Source: Aspidiotus rigidus
Lineage: Eukaryota; Arthropoda; Insecta; Hemiptera; Diaspididae
DNA: 64,000 nucleotides
NCBI GenBank assembly: GCA_035079385.1
Contig: JAVHKY010000044.1
Coordinates: forward strand, 1,240,001 to 1,304,000
Reading direction: 5' to 3'
Positions 10,878-24,094 of the stretch are shown here, piece by piece. The translations under genes and the position numbers were made by a program. Position 1 is the stretch's first letter, and the number at the start of each line of letters is the position of its first letter. The notes beneath the pieces were generated by a model. That model was not told the DNA's origin and searched no databases. It saw only the letters and a list, made by a program, of their open reading frames with translations.

Positions 10878-13800
10878 TTGAAAAAGAAAAAAAAAAACGC
10901 AAATTTGTTTGGCTTTCCTTTCGATTCTTTTTCCAAACTGTGTTTTTTGTGTTTCTTCTTCTTTATTCAATCTCGAATTCTGTTTTAGTCATTATAACTT
11001 TATATGATTTTCTTAGTGTTCTTAACGTCCTACGTAGAATATTTAACTGTGTTTTGTTTTATTTACCCTGAATTTCATTCATTTTTACTTTTTTGTTTAT
11101 TTTTTCTTTTGACGTGTTACATGTCGTTTTTTAGATTATGATTTGCAGATGATATTACCGATTTTATCCTTCCTTTTTTGTTTTTATGGAATTTTTTGAA
11201 GATGGAAAAGAGAGCACGATTGATTACAAAATAATTTTCTGAGGTTCTTTGTTTATTGATCGTCGAACTGAACTCAGGAAATTGTTTCATGAAGATTAAA
11301 TGCGTGTTCTTCCGTTTACTATTCTTTCATTTTTTTTTTCTTTTTATTTTCTCTCATTTTTTTTCTTTTTAGATTTGAACTTGTACTATTGTTTCTTTTT
11401 TAATAAAAACAATTTCAATTTTAATGGATCGAACTGATTGATTTGTAAGTTATAAATTTGATAAGGTCCAATTGGAAAATTATATTTAACGATACACTTA
11501 TACAGTATCGTTAAATTCTGTACCTAAGCTACATTTCCTTCTTATGTTCTAAAAAGTGTGAAGCCGCTAGATTGTGGAGCGAGAACTCGAAATATTCATT
11601 AGTTCAACGAACGCTATTTTTATTACGAAAAATTACAATGTAAAGAAAAAGTAAACAGAAACTGCAGGAACTTCAGCTAGCAGGATGTGCGAATACAACC
11701 TTGATATATGGCTGACGTCACTGAAAAACATAGGAAACTGAACATGTCGAATTTTGATAATGATTGATAAATTTGTTTTGCCTTTGGTCAAAAAGAAGTA
11801 AGTTTTAACGAGTGTATTTTTTTGTGTTCCGGAATTTAAAAAACTACCATTTTCAGATTCCTCGAACGGACGACTCAAGACTTTGATAGGCAATGTCGAC
11901 ACGTGGTTCATAACTTCAGTGAAGTGAAGAGGAAAAATTTTCATAATACGAGTGAGTGAAAAGTCAAAGATTTATAAATTCCAATCATTTTTGATAGTGA
12001 ACCTTTTTGGAGGTAAAAAGCAAAATGTTTTTTCTTTCATGCGTATCGAAAGTATTTCATTGAAAGGTTTTTTGTCTCTAATCTTGGGTGCAGCATATTT
12101 CTCGAATTTGCGTACAAACGTTCGTTCCGTCAAGGTATTTATGATTGGGTATCCACTAGGCTAGTAATACACCACTCTCCCAGTGGACAATTCTCAGATA
12201 GAGTTAAGGAAGAGGCGATATACCAAATGAAATTATCAAAGGAAAATAATTCTTATGATAGGTGTACCAACGGTCGTCTTTTTGAAGAATCCTTGTTCCA
12301 GTTTCCACCATGCCTACTTTTTGATCATCCTTGTATCAGCTTCTGTCGTTGACCATTTTTTTCATTCTGTGCATACAAAGTCGGTCGCACGAGAGGGCGA
12401 CGCGGTGCTTGCGAGTCAGATGACTATAGTAAAGCTGGCAAATTCGGATTTCCATCGTGATCGTATTATTTACCATTTGGATGAAGTTCAATTACTATCA
12501 CTGTGCGATGATCGATTTGCGGAATGATCTGATCAGCATCCTACAATATAATAGGTACCTATTGACAAATTTCCTAGTGACTTCATAGTTATAAATCAGT
12601 GTTGCCCACATCGAGCTTGCTAGCCTTTTGACTGCCGTAAGGCATACACAAAAAGCGAAGAATTATTTAAATTCGAGTTACAATCTCGAGAACTTTCAGC
12701 TCAACAGCCGTCTTTAGAATTAAGATAATTGTGAACTGACAAGAGAAACGAAGGAGGAGAAAAAATATAGGAAAGGAGAAATGCTTTCACAATCAAAGCC
12801 GGCGGTGACAAGAAAATAAAGGCGATTCACAAATAGTTGGTAGGAAGCTTATTAATTGTTTTCAATATGATCATTGTCGGGTAAGAATCAATTCAGAACA
12901 ACAACGTAACCAGTATTTAAATCAGGGCTGGGCAAGCTGGGCACGGATTAGATTGAGAATCACGGATCAAAAATTGGCGATCCGTGAGCCATACCGTATT
13001 GATGTGACTTTCCTACGGACTAGGGCCTTGAGGGTTAAAACATTTGACATTTTACTGTTATTTTTGAAAATTTCTGTAAATCAATTTATGAATAGTTTCT
13101 TCTTCATTTTGATCGCATTATCTGGTCAACACCATACAGTCTAGGCTAGGCTACTTAACATTAATATTTGTTGATAATTCGTTTGTTATTAATTGTTAAT
13201 TACTTAAATACAAAAAAACGTGGTATTTCTTCGTTAACCCAAAGGGCCCTTTTCTGTTGATGGAAGGTCACATTTGGATTATCTTTTTCCCGTGCTTTAC
13301 GATCCGTGATTGATTCGGATCATTTTTTCGTTGATGGTTGGTTGATTTGATCCAAATCATTTGTATTGATCCACTCGGATCGTGGTTTTTTCTCGCTCCA
13401 CTCCGACTTGAGGTACAGAAAATGATTGACGTACAATATCACAAATCTCAATTAGCAGAAATGAGCCTTCTGTACATGAAAGAGAGACATTTTTGTCCTA
13501 GTCGCGATTTATGATTCACACTATTCAGAGCCCAATTCAAATCAGGGATTTAGAAATGAGAAGTTTTCAAAATTTTAAGACGCATCTTTTTTCCGCGCTG
13601 ACGGATCGCGGATCACGATGAATGATTTCCGGATCACGGATCAAATGTACTGATCTGCAGTTGATTGTTGATCCGCGATTCAGATCAAATTTTCGCGATA
13701 CGTACCGGCAGCCCTGATTTAAATGACGAACAACCTCAAGGTGCTCTAGAGTCACCCGTCGACTACAGACAGAATTTTTGGAATGGAATAGAATGGCTTG

Positions 13801-15626
13801 GTCCAATTCAGAACTGTGCGGCCAGATTCCAGAAGGTGCTCAGCAGAGGCTTAACTTGTGGGAATAGGTACTATTACACTACAGGCAACGATTAAAAAAT
13901 GTTTGAAAATTGCTCAAGTGAGATAGGTTGTATCCAGATGTATTTTTTGCGCTGATTTCAGAACCGTTTTCCGTTTTTCGATAGGAGGTCGCGTTTTCTT
14001 GATATCACTTTGTTTAGTTGGCGGCTTGTCGCGCATCGTCGCAAGATAAAGCGTTCCTTATCGTTGATCGAAGCTCGATAAAGATTAAAGAACGCCTAGA
14101 ACGTACCTATTAATTTGACAGTCTTATCATAATAATGATTGTAGGCTAAGAATAAGTTTCTAAGAGTGAACCAATCACAACACAGCATTATGTTATAGCC
14201 AATAAGATCACAGTATTACCTATAAAAACTCATGTCTAAGTAGGATTTGCGAAATAATAGTTAGCCTATATACCGGTAACTTAACAGTTAATTATAACCG
14301 ATGACCAAAAGGAAAAAAAAATTTCTAACCGATAATTGTTTAGAAGAAAACTACTACATTGACTATGACCGTTTGACCGATAAATGTTTCGGTCAAAACA
14401 GTTAAAACAATAATATTGAGAGTTATATTTTCAGTGTTTTTTTGTATAAAAACATGTTGTTTTCTATTTTGATCGTTAAGAATCGTTATGAATTATGATA
14501 CCGAATCATTTTCCATAAATAGCCATGACCGTTATGACTTACTGACTGTTTGACCGTTTCAGAAAAGTATGTGTACTCTATACAACCGATAACCGTTAAC
14601 CGTTTTTCTGACCGTACCAATAATCGACACCCACTTATATTTATTTCGGTTGAAAACCCTAGTTTAAGGCTTTGTTGTCCAGTTGCGACACAACTGTTGA
14701 TGGGATGACACCCGGAAGTACTCTTGTCAAAGCAACTAATAAAGTAGAATTGCACACTTGAAAAACTTTTTCGAGTTTTTTTAAGATCAGGAGATACCGG
14801 TATATGTATACAACTTTGAGGTCTTACCTATAATATATCGCGCAGATACACCGTGCGCAAATCTAAAAAAATACCTAGGCACTTCTTTATTTCAAGTTGA
14901 ATGATTGCTACTACCTATTATGTGAAAAGAGGTAAAATTTTGAATATAAGTATTTTACACAATTAATTTGCTATCAATAACCCAATGAAATAAGTTTATT
15001 ACGATAATATGTACTCTTGTTTAGCTCTACAAGTATATACTAGCTACACAAGAAAGTAATCATAACAACTCGATTTTCAAGAAAACTTTCTCGTTTGGTA
15101 TCCACAGAACTAAATAATTTTCAGGTACCGGTACTTGTATATGAATTAGGTAGTGCCCTAAATAGGTATTATAATTAAGCGAGAAGAAAGACTAGACCGG
15201 CCCTATAAAAGAAAAATATTCATTTTCGGTTTGTCGTCATTTTTGACAATTTACTATCGCATATGTCAAACGTAAATTTTAACCACCCTGTCCGTGACAG
15301 CCATATGGTCGGACTTCCGTTAAAACACGAAAATATATGTTATTTTCATGCGAGTATAATATCGTATATTGAAATATTATGATGATGGGTACCGACGTTG
15401 TACTTCAGCACGAATATCTCGTATACACATCAGTATGTTCGGAGCCGGGTACTTAAAATCTCGTCGTTGCTCTTATGTTGCAAAGATCTTACCGTACGCG
15501 AGTCAGTAGACTTACTCCTTTTACGCTGCGAGCAGCTGGCTCTGAATTTTTACAAAATCTGAAAATGCCACGGCAGTGGTATTTTTAAACTTCATATCGT
15601 AGTAGGCATACTAGGCAAAATTATTC
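10878..15626. other. FAM134 3' UTR and intergenic DNA, no gene seen
   Basis: From 10878 to about 11420 is T-rich 3' UTR-like sequence with AATAAA at 11402. Beyond it only short frames without family resemblance occur. A hAT-type MITE lies at 12923-13716. Around 14270-14640 many GACCGTTT and AACCGTTA words occur on both strands, an unclassified low-complexity repeat. Confidence 0.5.
12923..13716. mobile_element. hAT-type MITE with 8-bp target duplication
   Basis: A 794-bp element starts CAGGGCTG and ends CAGCCCTG and is flanked on both sides by ATTTAAAT (12915-12922 and 13717-13724). Terminal CAGGG...CCCTG and an 8-bp target duplication are the signature of hAT transposons. The ends carry many GGATCACGGATC and GATCCGTGA words on both strands, as subterminal repeats do. 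No transposase frame is present, so it is non-autonomous. The perfect target duplication argues for a rather recent insertion. Confidence 0.85.
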
Positions 15627-18600
15627 ATGGCACCTATTTTGGAAAAATTTTCACTTTGCTTTTACGTCGTAGGCACATGCCTATCTTGCCTACTGGGAAA
15701 TACGCCATTGTGCCAAGGAAGTGTCGCCAAAATGAATTCAGAAAACATTGTTTTGAATAATGGATACAAAATCCCAGTCATGGGTTTGGGCACTTATTTA
15801 GTAAGTACCTACACATGAACCTTAAATGTAAAATTTAGTAGGTTTTAGTCTTGCGTTCTATCGAGGGTATCCTGTTTTTAGGTCAATAACTTGGAAGATT
15901 TTGTAAAAACAGGAATAGATATAGGCTACCGCCTAATCGACACAGCTTTCATTTACCAAAACGAAACTATCATAGGGAAGGCTTTAAAGTCGAAGTTCAC
16001 GGAGAATAAAGTTAAACGAGATGATCTTTTCATCGTCAGCAAAGTATACAAGAGTTTTATTTATTCAGTTTTGTGAAATTATTGGCTTCATTCCCCTATT
16101 ATTTAATGGGTGGATTCTCTGAATTTCAATTACTATCTTCCTTTATTTCTAGTTATGGAATACGAAACATCATCCCGAAGATGTATTACCCGCTATCAAA
16201 AGATCTTTACAAGATCTACAACTGGATCACTTGGACTTATATTTAATCCACTGGCCCTTTGCTGTAAAGGTATAACGCATCAGCTTCACACAGGCTAAGT
16301 ATACTGGATTGCTAAAGTTGGGCTTACAGAGATTATAATTACTTCCTCTCATATATATTAAGTGTTTAGTCGTCATGTAATTTATTTTTGAATTTATCTA
16401 ACCCGAACTGCATCGCCATTCTCTAAATATCCTTAAGACAGTCACCTCTTTACAACTGTGTCCTACAACACACCATTTATCATCTCTCTACAAAAGCATA
16501 TATCTCTCATCGAGTAATTGAATGATATGTTAATTATGCAGCCCGGAGAAAACGAATACGAAGTTTTCAACAATATCGAAGACACCAGCGTAACTTTGGA
16601 AGATACTTGGCGCGCTATGGAAGAACTTGTAAGAGGAGGCTTCACAAAAAGTATCGGTGTATCGAATTTCAATAGTGAGCAGATTAAGAGAATTCTTAAT
16701 ATGGCTACCATTAAACCGGTCGTAAACCAGGTAGGTTTTCATCTTTATGTGCATAATCATTTACTCTACGTCTATACTTCGTATTTTATTAAACTTTTGT
16801 TTTAGGTGGAATGCAATCCTTACATGATTCAAGAAAAACTGAAAACCTTCTGCGAAAAAAATAATATCCAAATAATGGCCCATTGTCCACTGTACTCACC
16901 CAGTAGAAAAGGGGTGCATATTCACGACCTGAATTTGCTCAAAGAACCAATAATAGAGGAGCTGTCTGTAAAATACAACAAGAGTCCGGGGCAAATTGTG
17001 CTAAAATATTTAGTAAGTATTGGATCACCTTTGTCTGTTTTAAAACAGCGCTCGAGGTTATATGAAAGGTACCATTTTGAATAATACATTCTTAACGATA
17101 TCGGACGAATCTTGACATTGTTTCGTAATTGTACGTGTCGGAGTGTAAGATGAGTAAGTATTTATCGATGGAGCATCGTTATAACGTTGATAACACGTTT
17201 GATAATACGTACTATCGAAAAATTATCAGGGACCTTGATTTATTGGAGTTTTCGATATTTGGGAAAAATATTCACCGTCCTTCCGGAAAATTGTCACAGG
17301 GCTCTGACCTTCTTTGCGAGAATTCTGACCGTCGAGCTGAACAGGTGTACCATGGCGAGAACTTGAGAAAATTGCGATTTTCGACTCATGTAGGGTGGGA
17401 GGGATTACTACTGGAGATTTGAGAAAAATCGATATATATATATACGAGAGGAAAGAATGAGTTTATACGTTCATCCCCTACCCAAAACTGCTCTCTTCAA
17501 CAACTCCGTGAAAGAACCTTCAATTTTTTGTAGAGGTAGGGTAAACCAAAGATAAAGACGGCCGTCGACTGTAACTGTTTAAGCAAATGTGTTTTTTTCA
17601 CCTCTATGTTGCATTATACAATAGGTATCTGCTGTAAAACGTTGCCTCACCGAGTTGAGTTATTACAATCTTCTTTCTTGGCTGACAAAAATCCTGGTTG
17701 CGATATTTTTGTCTGTGTCTAAGATGATATCTGGGTATCCTTTCTCATTAGCAATAGTATCCTTAGCCTTTCTCATGATTTTGTATCAATTTTGCATCTA
17801 GGCCACTTACCACTTTTTATGCCGAACGAACTAAAACGAAAGTTCAAATCGTACTTATTTCACTTGTCAAGCGGATAAGACGTTCGTGTGTAATGATTTA
17901 ATCTCAGTTCAACGGAGTTATCCTTCTCCCTCTCGCGTTACTTTGTCCGCTTCTCGCGAATCCTTACTAACCTACGGGTATATGATATAGTTCGACCAAC
18001 CGCAAGGAATATGTAATGGGACTTTATCATTATTACAGGCTTAAGTCTTCAGCTGATGGCTGCTCTTAAATTTGAATTCTGTATTCTTGGCGCAGAATGA
18101 CGTCTTCAAAGTACAGAAAAATGATGCAAATGCAGCCATCAGCTCTGACGTACAAAGTTGAATCGACGTATCTGCAAGACCCTGATTAGGCGAATAAGGC
18201 TTTCAAGATCTTCTATTGAGGCTCAAGAGAGCGTTATTCCATTGATCATTGTTTTGCAGAAACGTCAATTCTCTTACCGTGAGATCGTCAGATTTGACTC
18301 GGATTTTAAAGTTCGCACGAGTCGGATAATTGAGGCACCACATTCCAAAAAAACTTTAATCCCACTTATCGCTCCTTTCCCCTTGCCAGACATATTTTTA
18401 GTTCATCTCATGATTACTACTTCGAACAAAAAAAAAAAAAAAAAAAAGAAAAGAATAACTTAGTACCGTAACTCATAAGAAATGCTATAAAACTATTTTT
18501 TTTTTATTAAGTTACTCAAAATGTTTAAAATGGACTAAAACCTTTTTGAAATGTGGTGCCTCATATCTAATTTAAGTAGGAATTATTTTGGTTACTCTTA

Positions 18601-19072
18601 CTCGCAAATCCTCTTCTCATTCTTGTTGATGTTGGAGAGACCCCCAATTTAAATGTGAAGTCGAAATAAGGAATTTTATGGTAGTAATCATTGCTACATC
18701 GGTATGATAATTCGAAGACATTTCAGGCTATGTACAATTTGTTCCACTCTTGCTTTAAGCGAGTATTTTATTGTTTTTTAGATCCAATACGGGGTCATAC
18801 CTACCCCTAAAACAGACAAAATTGAACGTTTAAAAGAAAACTTCGATATTCATGACATAACTCTCGAGGAAAAGGATTTCGAAAAGATGAGATCGCTCAA
18901 TAAAGATCGACGATGTACCGAGTTCCCAGCGTAAATATCCAACCACATTTAAAATTTTCAATAGGTAATACATTGAAATGTCATTGTAAAATTCTAATAT
19001 TTTCTTCTTTCCCTCGTTTACTTTCTCAGCGCTCAAAATTTCAAGGAATATCCGTTCAAGTTGGAATTTTGA
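15627..19072 (+). CDS. Aldo-keto reductase with N-terminal signal-like extension
   Basis: Exons: 15627-15800, 15882-16043, 16153-16269, 16542-16730, 16806-17012, 18782-18930, 19030-19072; 346 residues, all junctions in phase. It is an NAD(P)H-dependent (beta/alpha)8-barrel reductase of carbonyl compounds. The catalytic tetrad is intact: D78 (RLIDTAF), Y83 (IYQNE), K112 (IVSK), H145 (YLIHWP). [14 protein letters not shown] opens the barrel and [10 protein letters not shown] is the cofactor loop. It ends YPFKLEF as the family does. Usual family members start near M36 ([11 protein letters not shown]); the preceding 35 residues contain a hydrophobic run ([17 protein letters not shown]) that looks like a signal peptide or anchor. 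If translation starts at M36 the enzyme is cytosolic. The last exon is short and easily missed, because reading through from exon 6 gives a stop at once. The large intron 17013-18781 has no recognised content. Confidence 0.9.
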
Positions 19073-19754
19073 AGTTGTGACAGTTAATTCCAATTTTGGA
19101 ATTTTTCAAGTACACACGACGACGCGACGTATTTTGTGAAATTGTTGCATTGTTTGGAATTTTCATATTTTATTATAGGTAATCATAATGGATGTATAAT
19201 TGGAGTACATTTTTTTCTTTGTTTTAAAGCTTAATCTGAATAGGTATTTTTCAATCCGTTTTTAAGGTAAAAAGAATTAAGTATCTGGTGTTATAAGTAA
19301 TATTTGATCTGATTTTTGTACACAACATGTTTATATGTAGCAGTTACAAAGAAAAAAAAAAAGAAGAAGCATTTTGTCATAACGAGTTCTAATAATTTTA
19401 GTATTACTTACAACATGCATACAGAAAGCTGTACGTTCTTTCTCTTTAAGTATCGGAACTGCAAATATTTTATTGTTGGAAAAAAAAAATTCCATAGTTA
19501 AGTACTTACGTTCGAATTTCTTTTGAAATTGAATTGACACTGCTCGAGGTCACTTTATTTCGCTTAAATTTGTTCAAATTGAGCTTGGTTTTCATATATT
19601 GTTTGTTCCTGTGTAGTTTGATTCATTCATTTATTCCTTCATAAGAGGACCTATTCTCGCATGATATTGAAAGTTTAGATCTGCCATCAGTAAGGTATGT
19701 TCTTGATGTTCAGTAAGTCTAGAGTTAAACAATTCTAAACAGCTTAGATACAAA
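19073..19754. other. Aldo-keto reductase 3' UTR and spacer
   Basis: AT-rich sequence with short poly(A) runs; no gene seen. It separates the aldo-keto reductase stop from the signal-peptide exon of the ankyrin gene on the same strand. Confidence 0.5.
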
Positions 19755-22700
19755 ATGGTTTATTTTACTTTAATTTTTTCACTATTAATTTGTGTCAACC
19801 ATCTTAGCAGCGGTGAGTTATGTATAAATAATACCTATATATACATGTTTTTAATATTTTAAAAGTTCATTAATAAGTATTAATTTTTCTCAATACCAAC
19901 TCACTGTACCATATCGAAAGAGAGAGCACGAAGTGAATTCTCGTATTTATTTGTACTTTTTTTGTTAGACAAGATATGTACATATATGGTAAAGCACAAT
20001 AGTTTCCGGGAAATCTCATGATCTTCAGAGACAAAACTAGATCGGAAAAACAAGCAATAATTATTGCCTGTCTATCGTACCTATCGTTCATATTCAAAAT
20101 ACCAAAATGCACTTTCATGGCAAATTTATTTTTTGTTCCTACTGTTTTTTGCTTTTACTTATCTTAGTTTTTCTCTTTCTTGAAAATAATGTTTGGTACT
20201 CTCGTAACTACTTTTTTACTGGACATAATTGTACATTCGCTTACATTATTTCTTATATTATACGGTAGGTGAAACTGCCTCGAATAATCTTGATGGTGTT
20301 GGCGATGGAAATAGTTTGGAATGTGAAGAAATGAAGAAGCCAGGCTGGTCGATTTTTAGCCTGGCAAATGTGACTTTGGGTACGTTGTGTAAATTTTTTA
20401 CCTACACTTACTGCTTAACTTTTATTTGAAAATTATTCTGTCGTGGCCCTTAATTGGACTGACCGAAAAATTTCACGCCTAGGATTGATATATTCAAAGA
20501 CCATCTCACACTTAAAATGGTTCGTTACCGTACTTTTTGTAATGCTACCTACTATAGCTAAAACCTCATTATTAGAATCTCGAGTTGGAAGCTTTTTCGA
20601 AACACCTCTTCATAATTTTCTACATAGAGTACGTCACTTTATGAGAATTCTTTTGAGAACTACGGCTCCACATTTTCTCTATAATTATTTCTTACTCATA
20701 TTGATGATAATTATTTTCAAGTGTCATTTTCAGACTTATCTTTGTCTTCTTATCGGAAGTTTCTCTAGATATTAGAAAAAGTAGTATGTATGATGAACAA
20801 TGGTTAGACTTTTGTCCGCTATTTACTGTACGTCTGGCGAGCAAGTTACCGATTGGATCGACTTGCTGATGATCTTTTTTTTTTTTTTTTTTTGTTAAAA
20901 AAACTCACGCGGTCAACCCAGTTTTCGAGCCCATTAGTTTATTATCAGAGTCTGGGATTACACGCGCAAGAAACAGGAATAGTAACGCAATACGTAGTGA
21001 ATATATTTAATAGACATTTTAGAGAAAACAATCTTTGAGAAAAAGGCAGATAAGGAAAATTCTTGTTCTAGAAATACCATAATGAACAGGTCGACAGCGT
21101 AACATCAAGGATTAGTTTTGACTGCGCGTTCTTAGAAAGTCAGAGACGGGGAGGGAGAAGTATCAAAATACCGCATTCTAATTAGCTTGCTTCATTTGAT
21201 ATTCTAAACTTAAGTTTATTCAAGTTGACTGGCGATAATAATTTATGAATCTAAGTCTTCACAAAATACGAGTGGGTGAGCTCTTCTCTGAGTTGTATAG
21301 TAATATTAAAAGCGACGAACTCGATCTGAGTAATGACAAAGGAGAAAAAAAAACTCGATGCATTACAAAAATGTTATGAACTACTGTTTTCATTCTACCA
21401 CGTTTGATAAATCTTATCTACGTCCTAATTGTCATTGATGAAGAGGCAAGAAAGGAACCTTCGATTCTGACATTGGAATTTCTCACTTTTAAAGCAAGGA
21501 GAGCCAATTTAGATCTCACGCCCCTCCGTCTTCCTCCTTTCTCATCAAAGATTATTATTTGATGGTGAGTAACGCTCGCATCATTAAAAAAAGTTGAATT
21601 GAAAAACTGAGATGGAGCCCATCTTTCGTATAATCATAGACACAAAAACTCAGTTCTTAATATTCGAAACGGATGCAGAAAATCTTATGCTCATCATTAG
21701 TTTCGTGAAGTAGTGCGGTAAAGGGGTTTCCTCAGGGAATTTCTATGTATACCCTTCAGATACCTCATCTTCCATCATAAGAACGTTATAAGTAAAGAAC
21801 CTCCTTCGCGCTACGTTATTTCATAAAAATTGTAATCTGGACAGGATAACCATCGGGGCTATAATCGCAAACTCTTTGGTCATGCGTACCACATCCAACA
21901 TCCTTAGACCCCCATATATCTGTGCCGTTGATTTTATGCGTTGATACCGGTGAAAGAGTGATCAATGTGTTTAGGTTACACATTTTAAACAAATGTAAAT
22001 GAAAAAACGCTTGGGTACCTATTTCAGATGCTTGGCCTTGGAGTTGTTTAAATTCTCACTACACTGAGATCACCTTAAAGGAAGAAGTGATGAAATGTAG
22101 TGCTGATATATTCGACGCCACTGCGAAGGGTTACATTGGCTACGTCCAATACTACTTCAACGAAAGAGGAGCCAAATTTTACAGCCGTTACAATGAAGAA
22201 GATGTTGAACCTATGCATCTTGCCATTGCAAACGGACATTTGAGAATTGTAAAATATTTCGTGATCAATGACTTTGGGATAAGTTGTGATACAACCGTGC
22301 CTACAACCAACAAGAAAGGTTTATCGTCAATGGAATGTGCAGCTTTCTATGGTCAGATGGATATACTCAAATATTTATTCAAAGAAAGAAATATATACTC
22401 ATGGAACTTATGGACGGATATTGAGGGACACTTGGCGCATGCGGCGGCACGTGGAGGTCAATTGAATATGTTGAAGTATTTGATCGACGAGAGTAGTGGT
22501 TTTGTTCTACGACCGAATGGTACACCATTATTATTAGCGGCAGCATTTGGTGGTAATGTGGATATGTTGAAGTACCTATTATACGAAAAAAATATCCAGG
22601 TGAAAGACCCATCGTTGGAGGATATCCTACTTTTCGATGACATACAATACTGTGGAAATTTAACTATTTTTTACGCTGCCGCTATGGGAGGTCATTTGGA

Positions 22701-23496
22701 TGCAGTGGTATTTCTTGTTGAAACTTTAAATTGTACGCAGTTCATTTACGAAGAATATTCGTGGTCAAGCTCACAACCCCTTGTCGCAGCTGTCAAGAGT
22801 GGTAGTTTACCAATAGTCAAGTACATGATAGAAGATAAGGGGGCTGAATTTAATAGAACATTCGTGTCAAGAAATAGTCTTCTACATTTTGCGGCGGATT
22901 CTGGCCGGTTGGCCGTTGTAAAATATTTAATAGAGCAGAAGCACATGGACGTTGATGCGAAAAATTACGAAGACTTGACACCTCTCTGTCAAGCTATTCT
23001 GGCGGGTAAATTTCAAGTTGTACAATATCTAGCAGGTGAGAAAAATGCTAGTTTGAATGTTCCACCTGGCTCGAATGCATTGATTCTAGCGTCGGGTAAG
23101 AAAAATTTGAAAATTGTCAAATTCTTAGTCGACGATATGAAAATGATATCTCGAATTGATGAAATGGACAATATGAACAGAACAGCTGTCGTGGAATCGG
23201 CATATCATGGCGAATTGAATATTCTAAAATTTTTAGTAGATGATCGGCACGCTAATACCACAATTTTGCATCCGGGTGGTAAGAGCTTACTGCATTTGGC
23301 AGCCGAAGGAGAGGAACGGGATAAAGATTATTTAGCTCTTATGAAGTATTTGATCGATGAAAAAGGTTTTAAGGTTAGTGCTAGAATTGCAACAAACGAG
23401 ACAGTCTTAGATATAGCATGGAAATTTTCGAGGTATGATGAAGAAAAATTGACCTTCTTATCGCGGAAATTTCAACAAGAGGTGGGTGAGAAGTGA
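19755..23496 (+). CDS. Secreted ankyrin-repeat protein
   Basis: Exons 19755-19812, 20269-20379 and 22028-23496, each junction phase 1, giving 545 residues. Exon one is a signal peptide (MVYFTLIFSLLICVNHLSS). Exon two gives a short acidic linker with one Cys. Exon three starts DAWPWSCLN and holds about eleven to twelve ankyrin-type repeats, many with the helix wording KYLI(D/E)E(K/D) (for example FAADSGRLAVVKYLIEQKH). Ankyrin repeats bind other proteins and are normally intracellular, so a secreted all-ankyrin protein is unusual. Secretion rests on the exon 1 assignment, which is my inference from phase and spacing. Without it an internal Met at 22087 would start an intracellular form. AATAAA lies at 23653. 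A paralogous terminal exon lies at 26926. No known orthologue is recognised. Confidence 0.75.
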
Positions 23497-23659
23497 AATT
23501 CATTGCTACTAATAAACTCTGGATTCAAAACTTCGACGAAATAATGATAGTTCTAAGGGTAATAATAGGCCTACATTCGCATAATTTTACATCAATATAA
23601 AAGTGCATATTGCTACTCTGAAGTGAGATCAACTGTATTTGCATACTTAGTTAATAAAC

Positions 23660-24094
23660 ATTTTGATTTATGATAAATAGTTGCTCGTGGCTTTCTTTAC
23701 TATGAAATATCAAAGACATATGCAGGGAGAAGTGAAGAAAAAAACCTACGGTACTTATAGATTCCTTCATGCTAGGTCTCAGATAGGGAGATGGCAGAAA
23801 TCAGCAGAATTTGAATTTTATCTTTCCCTCCCCCACTTTCTAAAAACTATAACTTTCTTTGACAATTCTAGCGTGTCGGAAGAGTTGGATTCTGAAAAAA
23901 ACGGAAAATACTCTCAAATTTTTACAGGTGACGTAATTGTGCGCAAGGTATAACAGGTTCGTGATCCACTGAAGAGGTGCAAAAATATTTGGGTATTTTT
24001 CGTTGTTACATCAGCCTTCCTCCCTTCCCTTAAGTTCTCCAAGAAACAAGCGTCTTTTCGATTGATCGAAATTTGTTGAATACATTTATTTGCA
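23660..24094. other. Spacer between ankyrin exon and LINE relic
   Basis: No gene seen. A short open stretch at 23681-23953 has splice-like ends, but it resembles neither the ankyrin exons nor their linker exon. Confidence 0.4.

Noticed and set aside
17129..17422. 97-codon frame within the aldo-keto reductase intron
   Set aside because: No domain, no splice context and no hits to the flanking gene; treated as a chance intronic frame.
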